Assembly (NCBI GenBank): GCA_946221045.1
Contig: CAMIIY010000106.1
Span: 1 to 6,931, forward strand
DNA from: an uncultured Oceanospirillaceae bacterium
Lineage (GTDB): Bacteria; Pseudomonadota; Gammaproteobacteria; Pseudomonadales; Balneatricaceae
Length of the DNA stretch: 6,931 nt
Direction: 5' to 3'
The first letter of the stretch is position 1, and every line of letters starts with the position of its first letter. The translations under genes were made by a program, and so were the position numbers. Under the pieces are notes generated by a model. That model made no database searches and was not told the DNA's origin. It saw only the letters and a program-made list of their open reading frames with translations. Shown here one piece after another: positions 5,876-6,931 of this stretch.

Positions 5876-6931
5876 TTAGCTGAACTGGTTAGAGGTGTTT
5901 TTAGCACCGCCCGCTTTCAGAGCGTTCTCACCAGCGTAGTACTCTTTGTGGTCGTCGCCCAGATCGGAACCAGCCATGTTCTGGTGCTTAACGCACGCGA
6001 TACCCTGACGGATCTCTTTACGCTGAACGCCTTCAACGTAACCCAGCATCGCTTTGTCACCGAAGTACTCTTTAGCCAGGTTGTCCACAGACAGTGCAGT
6101 GGTGTGGTAAGTAGGCAGAGTGATCAGGTGGTGGAATACGTTCGCTTCGCGAGCAGTATCAGCCTGGAAAGTGCGAACACGAGCGTCAGCAGCTTCAGAC
6201 AGTTCAGAACCGTCGTATTCAGCAGACATCAGGTTAGCACGGTCGTAAGCAGAAACGTCTTTACCTTCAGCAGCCCATGCATCGTAAGTCTGCTGACGGA
6301 AGTTCAGAGTCCAGTTGAAAGATGGAGAGTTGTTGTACACCAGCTTAGCGTCTGGGTGAACTTTACGAACTTCGTCCATCATGCCTTTGATTTCGTGAAC
6401 TGTAGGAACCGCAGTTTCGATCCACAGCAGGTCAGCACCCGCATTGATCGCTTCGATACAGTCGAATACGCAACGCTCGTGGCCAGTGCCCTGACGGAAC
6501 TGGTACAGACCGGAAGGCAGACGCTTAGGACGAACCAGCTTGCCGTTACGGCTGATCAGCACATCGCCTTCAGCAGTGTCTTCTGGAGAAACTTCTTCGC
6601 AATCCAGGAAGGAGTTGTAAACGTCACCCTGGTCACCTGGTTCACGCACAACAGCGATCTCTTTAGTCAGACCAGCACCTTCAGAGTCGGTACGTGCAAC
6701 GATAACACCGTCATCAACGCCCAGCTCAAGGAAAGCGTAACGCAGCGCACGCAGTTTAGCGTGGAAGTCAGCGTGAGGTACGGTTACTTTACCGTCCTGG
6801 TGACCACACTGCTTCTCGTCAGCAACCTGGTTTTCGATCTGCAGGCAGCAAGCGCCGGCTTCGATCATTTGCTTGGCCATCAGGTAGGTCGCTTCCGCGT
6901 TACCAAAACCGGCATCGATATCGGCAACGAT
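5876..6931 (-). CDS. aceA: Isocitrate lyase (5' end outside window)
   Basis: The frame is open to the right edge and gives the last 351 residues of isocitrate lyase. This enzyme cleaves isocitrate to glyoxylate and succinate, the first step of the glyoxylate shunt used for growth on acetate and fatty acids. The visible part begins VADIDAGFGNAEATY. It contains the catalytic-loop motif K-Q-C-G-H (Cys42 of the fragment, in DEKQCGHQDGKV), then VIVARTDSEGAGL, LWIETAVPT and YNNSPSFNW, all hallmark active-site regions. The C-terminus (AGSDLGDDHKEYYAGENALKAGG, then NQFS) and the insert around ISRNGKLVRPKRLPSG match the longer Pseudomonas-type enzyme of about 530 residues, not the 434-residue E. coli form. 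About 180 N-terminal residues are therefore missing beyond the window. Codon use is visibly biased (CGT for Arg, CTG for Leu, AAC for Asn), suggesting high expression. Confidence 0.97.
   Translation of the reverse strand: MVADIDAGFGNAEATYLMAKQMIEAGACCLQIENQVADEKQCGHQDGKVTVPHADFHAKLRALRYAFLELGVDDGVIVARTDSEGAGLTKEIAVVREPGDQGDVYNSFLDCEEVSPEDTAEGDVLISRNGKLVRPKRLPSGLYQFRQGTGHERCVFDCIEAINAGADLLWIETAVPTVHEIKGMMDEVRKVHPDAKLVYNNSPSFNWTLNFRQQTYDAWAAEGKDVSAYDRANLMSAEYDGSELSEAADARVRTFQADTAREANVFHHLITLPTYHTTALSVDNLAKEYFGDKAMLGYVEGVQRKEIRQGIACVKHQNMAGSDLGDDHKEYYAGENALKAGGAKNTSNQFS

Overview
The window looks like chromosomal DNA of a marine or salt-tolerant gammaproteobacterium, most likely in or near the Oceanospirillales. 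This is an inference from a putative ectoine-uptake ABC transporter, a typical OmpW porin, the long Pseudomonas-type isocitrate lyase and moderate GC content. No mobile element, integrase, CRISPR array, tRNA or rRNA was seen.

Layout. Bases 1-1506 (+) are the distal end of a polar amino-acid-type ABC importer operon: the tail of one permease, a second permease (EhuD-like) and an ATPase (EhuA-like), joined by short stop/start overlaps. Bases 1507-1740 are intergenic and hold two adjacent inverted repeats. Bases 1741-4145 (+) are a three-gene cluster: a short rubrerythrin-type diiron protein, a CCG-domain Fe-S oxidoreductase related to GlpC/HdrD, and a DUF3501 protein. It ends at a strong bidirectional terminator (about 4148-4176). 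Convergent to it is ompW (4196-4819, -). Upstream of ompW lie two FNR/Anr-type boxes placed as in a class II oxygen-responsive promoter. Next come a terminator, an orphan protein with an ADP-ribosyltransferase-like N-terminal pattern (5111-5674, -), a terminator plus an extra hairpin, and the 3' two thirds of aceA, isocitrate lyase (5876 to beyond 6931, -).

Main observation. The rubrerythrin gene is interrupted by one in-frame TAA (2014-2016) exactly where the family has a metal-binding glutamate (GAA). The remaining 46 codons stay in frame and are fully rubrerythrin-like. This is a fresh nonsense allele, a sequencing error, or a stop that is read through. Its two partner genes are intact.

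Possible themes. Ectoine import and the glyoxylate shunt (aceA) fit a marine heterotroph using compatible solutes and acetyl-CoA-yielding carbon. The rubrerythrin/Fe-S/DUF3501 cluster and the Anr-type control of ompW both suggest life across an oxygen gradient. Links between these blocks are inference, because each appears to be its own transcription unit.
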